A stretch of 64,000 bases of DNA, from positions 67,756,054 through 67,820,053 of the forward strand of contig CM067081.1 in NCBI GenBank assembly GCA_034008185.1. The letters are read 5' to 3'. Below, in pieces: positions 61,699 to 64,000 of this stretch. Made by a program: the position numbers and the translations under genes. The stretch's first letter is position 1. The number at the start of each line of letters is the position of its first letter. Origin of the DNA: Gorsachius magnificus. Lineage: Eukaryota; Chordata; Aves; Pelecaniformes; Ardeidae. Under the pieces are notes generated by a model. That model searched no databases. It worked only from the letters and a program-made list of their open reading frames with translations, and was not told where the DNA came from.

Positions 61699-64000
61699 CT
61701 AAAGACAAGAAAGAAAAAACACAGAAGGATTACATATTAAAACGTTATCCATAAATTAGTCATCTGTCAACTAATGCAGTGTCAGCAACATGGCTAAAGA
61801 AAAGCATTACACTGTATTTTTCCTCCCAAATGTTAAGTCTCTATTAAACTTAGCAGCAGTACTATGTTTCCAAGGCAGAAGTTCCTGACAGTCACCGAGT
61901 TCAGAACTCAGCAGTAGCCAGCAACAACTCAACAGTTCGTTGCATCCGATTTATTCGTGTGTATTTGGGTGCATACTGCTTCCTTCCAAATTTGTGTTTA
62001 GGTTTTGATCAGTCCTCTCGTAGGATACCAGGAACACAACACAACATGGTAACAAAGCTTTCCAATACAGCCCACTGATTTTATCCCAAAGGCATTACCA
62101 GAACATGGAAAATGAAGACAGACAGACGGCTCTACCGCTCTCCACAGACATGGAGATGGAAAACAGTCACTTTAGTTATGGCCAACAGCCTTACACCACA
62201 CACTGGACTTCAAAGCACTTTGATGAGGTAATTAGCACTTGTGAAGCTGCCTAAGGTCCTCGCACAAAGGTACCATGCAAGTCATGAATATTCTTCATAA
62301 TAAACATTTGTTTCAAAACTGCAACAAGAATCCTATATTTAAACACACACACCCCCCCCAAAAAAAAAAGAAAAAGAGACAGGATTGAGGAACTAAGCAT
62401 AACCAAGAGACTACAAAACACAAGAGTACGAAACAAGAATAAAACCACAGCTTTCCCCTCTACATACCCATTAATAACAAAAACTGAGCACTAAATTTCC
62501 TTGGCAGACTGATAAAATCAAAACTCTCAGACAGGAAACTGGGTAATGCTCCTCATGGCTTTGCTAAAGCACCTTAGCACTATGTGGATGAGTGATTTAA
62601 TTCTGAAGACAAAACTCTCAAAGAATGACTAAATGTAAGCCTACAATGCACGTGGCCTTATTTACCTTCGCTCTTCCAGTACCCAGAGATTATTAGCACA
62701 TACCATGGAAACTAGATCATTCTCTCCTGGTAAAAACACAAGGAATAAAAGACTAAAAAAAAAAAAAAAAAATGCACAGACCAAAGGAACACAGGTTTGT
62801 TTGCCAGTAGAGAAAGGAACTCTAAATTAGACAGTAACAGATATAACCTTTTATTGGATGTCTGCAGCTCAGCTTAAGTGCATTTTACTAGACACATGCC
62901 TTTCTCAGTATCCAGCTCCCAAATAGCTTTATGCTATCAACAGAATCATCTTGCTTCTTTCAACCCTGTCTTCAGTAAAGACATACTTTTTCCCTTCTGC
63001 AGATTTGTTCAACAGCACTCTGATGCATAACATGTAAATACTGAAGAACTACAGCAAGGGAAGATTAAGCCAGCCTGCATCCTCATCTTTAAAGGAAAAG
63101 CATAAAGTGACACAGGACTCATGTCTTCCTGCCTGTGATCTCTTTCTGGCACGCTGTTCACACACTTTTGCTAACTGACTCATGATGTGCCCTTGGAAAT
63201 GCCACACATCCACACTTCTCACAAATGGCCTGTACATGGGTGATTGTACACGCGTACATTTTCTAAAGCTAACCACAGAACATACAAAGAAGCACTAAGG
63301 AGAGACATGAAAACAGTTTCAGACAGTAATGCCTCACTTCAGAGTTTTTCCAAGTAAGTTTGCTCTCTCAGCTCAGCTGATGCAACCTGATAGCATTCTT
63401 CCCACTTCCTTCATAGTTGTGAGACACTGTATGAAAAAAAGCTGTCTCCGCTGTAATTTGAAGGTGTGACTGGAACATCTGCTGGCATACCCAATGTGGC
63501 TTTAAACTAAGCTGAAGTGTTAGCGATGGTTTAACTGCAGCAGCTCTAGGCAAAAAGATACTGAGGATTATTGATGGCTTGCTCAGCCTGTATTGAAGTC
63601 TATTCTACCATGGTAAACATCCAGCTTCTACTCGTGTTAGTTTGAGTTCAGGCAAGTTACATATCAAATGTACTGGCCTCACACAGGCTAAGGTCTCTGA
63701 GTTTGTCTCCTCTCCCCCCGTCCCAAACATCCAAATTTCTCTTATCTGTCCTCACATTAAAGTCACGTGAAGCCAGCCTCTTTTCTGGATGACTGGGTTA
63801 AGTTCCCCAGAGAGAGTGAGCGTGTGTGTCAACAGGAAGAGTTTCAATAGCAGAACGATAAGGAAGTCTTCCTCTGGGGCTGGCACACTATTCTCACGGT
63901 TCTTCCAAGAGAAGGGGACAAAACTTTTCAAGCTCAAAATTATATAAAAAAAAAAAAATGCAGTTTCCCTTTTTCTGCATTCTTCCATTCCTACTTCAAC
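61699..64000 (-). other. RASA3 intron 1 (partial, runs off the right edge)
   Basis: Sequence upstream of exon 2 with no recognisable exon 1, CpG island or promoter. An A18 tract lies at 62755-62772. The first coding exon (about 19 residues in the family) and the transcription start must be further right. Confidence 0.8.
62755..62772. repeat. A18 homopolymer
   Basis: Eighteen uninterrupted A in intron 1. Confidence 0.97.

Noticed and set aside
61699..64000. Search for RASA3 exon 1 and its promoter.
   Set aside because: No CpG-rich region and no start-bearing exon ending in the required phase was found.
1..64000. CRISPR arrays, bacterial operons, phage or plasmid features.
   Set aside because: No spaced direct-repeat arrays, no dense coding and no prokaryotic signals; introns and LINE content show a vertebrate nuclear genome.

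Overview
The window looks like a piece of a bird genome. It is AT-rich, CpG-poor and almost entirely non-coding. It carries a chicken-repeat-1 (CR1) LINE with the typical avian ATTCT-type 3' end, older CR1 relics, and a solo retroviral LTR of a kind I recognise from avian genomes. There is no operon-like coding and no bacterial or phage signal. I cannot name the species.

The one protein gene I can support is RASA3 (GAP1-IP4BP, a Ras/Rap GTPase-activating protein). It lies on the minus strand and crosses the whole window. Six consecutive coding exons are visible, read right to left: 61698-61581, 49280-49177, 39274-39180, 26216-26140, 3660-3580 and 891-819. I number them exons 2 to 7, assuming exon 1 carries the start codon and lies beyond the right edge. 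All splice phases match, and together they encode about residues 19-201, covering C2A and the first part of C2B. The rest of C2B, the RasGAP domain and the PH/Btk module must lie beyond the left edge. Every other long ORF appears to be chance or repeat-derived.

Layout, left to right: intron 7 (partial) 1-818; exon 7; intron 6 (2.7 kb, with a non-canonical GC donor); exon 6; intron 5 (22.5 kb, holding an ancient CR1 at about 6690-7172, a 40-bp tandem duplication at 17693 and simple repeats); exon 5; intron 4 (13 kb, holding a 1,055-bp solo LTR flanked by perfect AGGTT target-site duplications); exon 4; intron 3 (9.9 kb); exon 3, with a (TG)12 plus T-rich tract just upstream of its acceptor; intron 2 (12.3 kb, holding an ancient CR1 at 58900-59360 and a younger CR1 at 60391-61077); exon 2; intron 1 (partial) to the right edge.

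I found no new biological system. The observations most worth checking concern RASA3 splicing: a GC-AG intron next to the only frame-neutral exon, and a CFTR-like TG/T tract upstream of exon 3. Orthology and comparisons with human RASA3 rest on my memory of the family, not on a database search.
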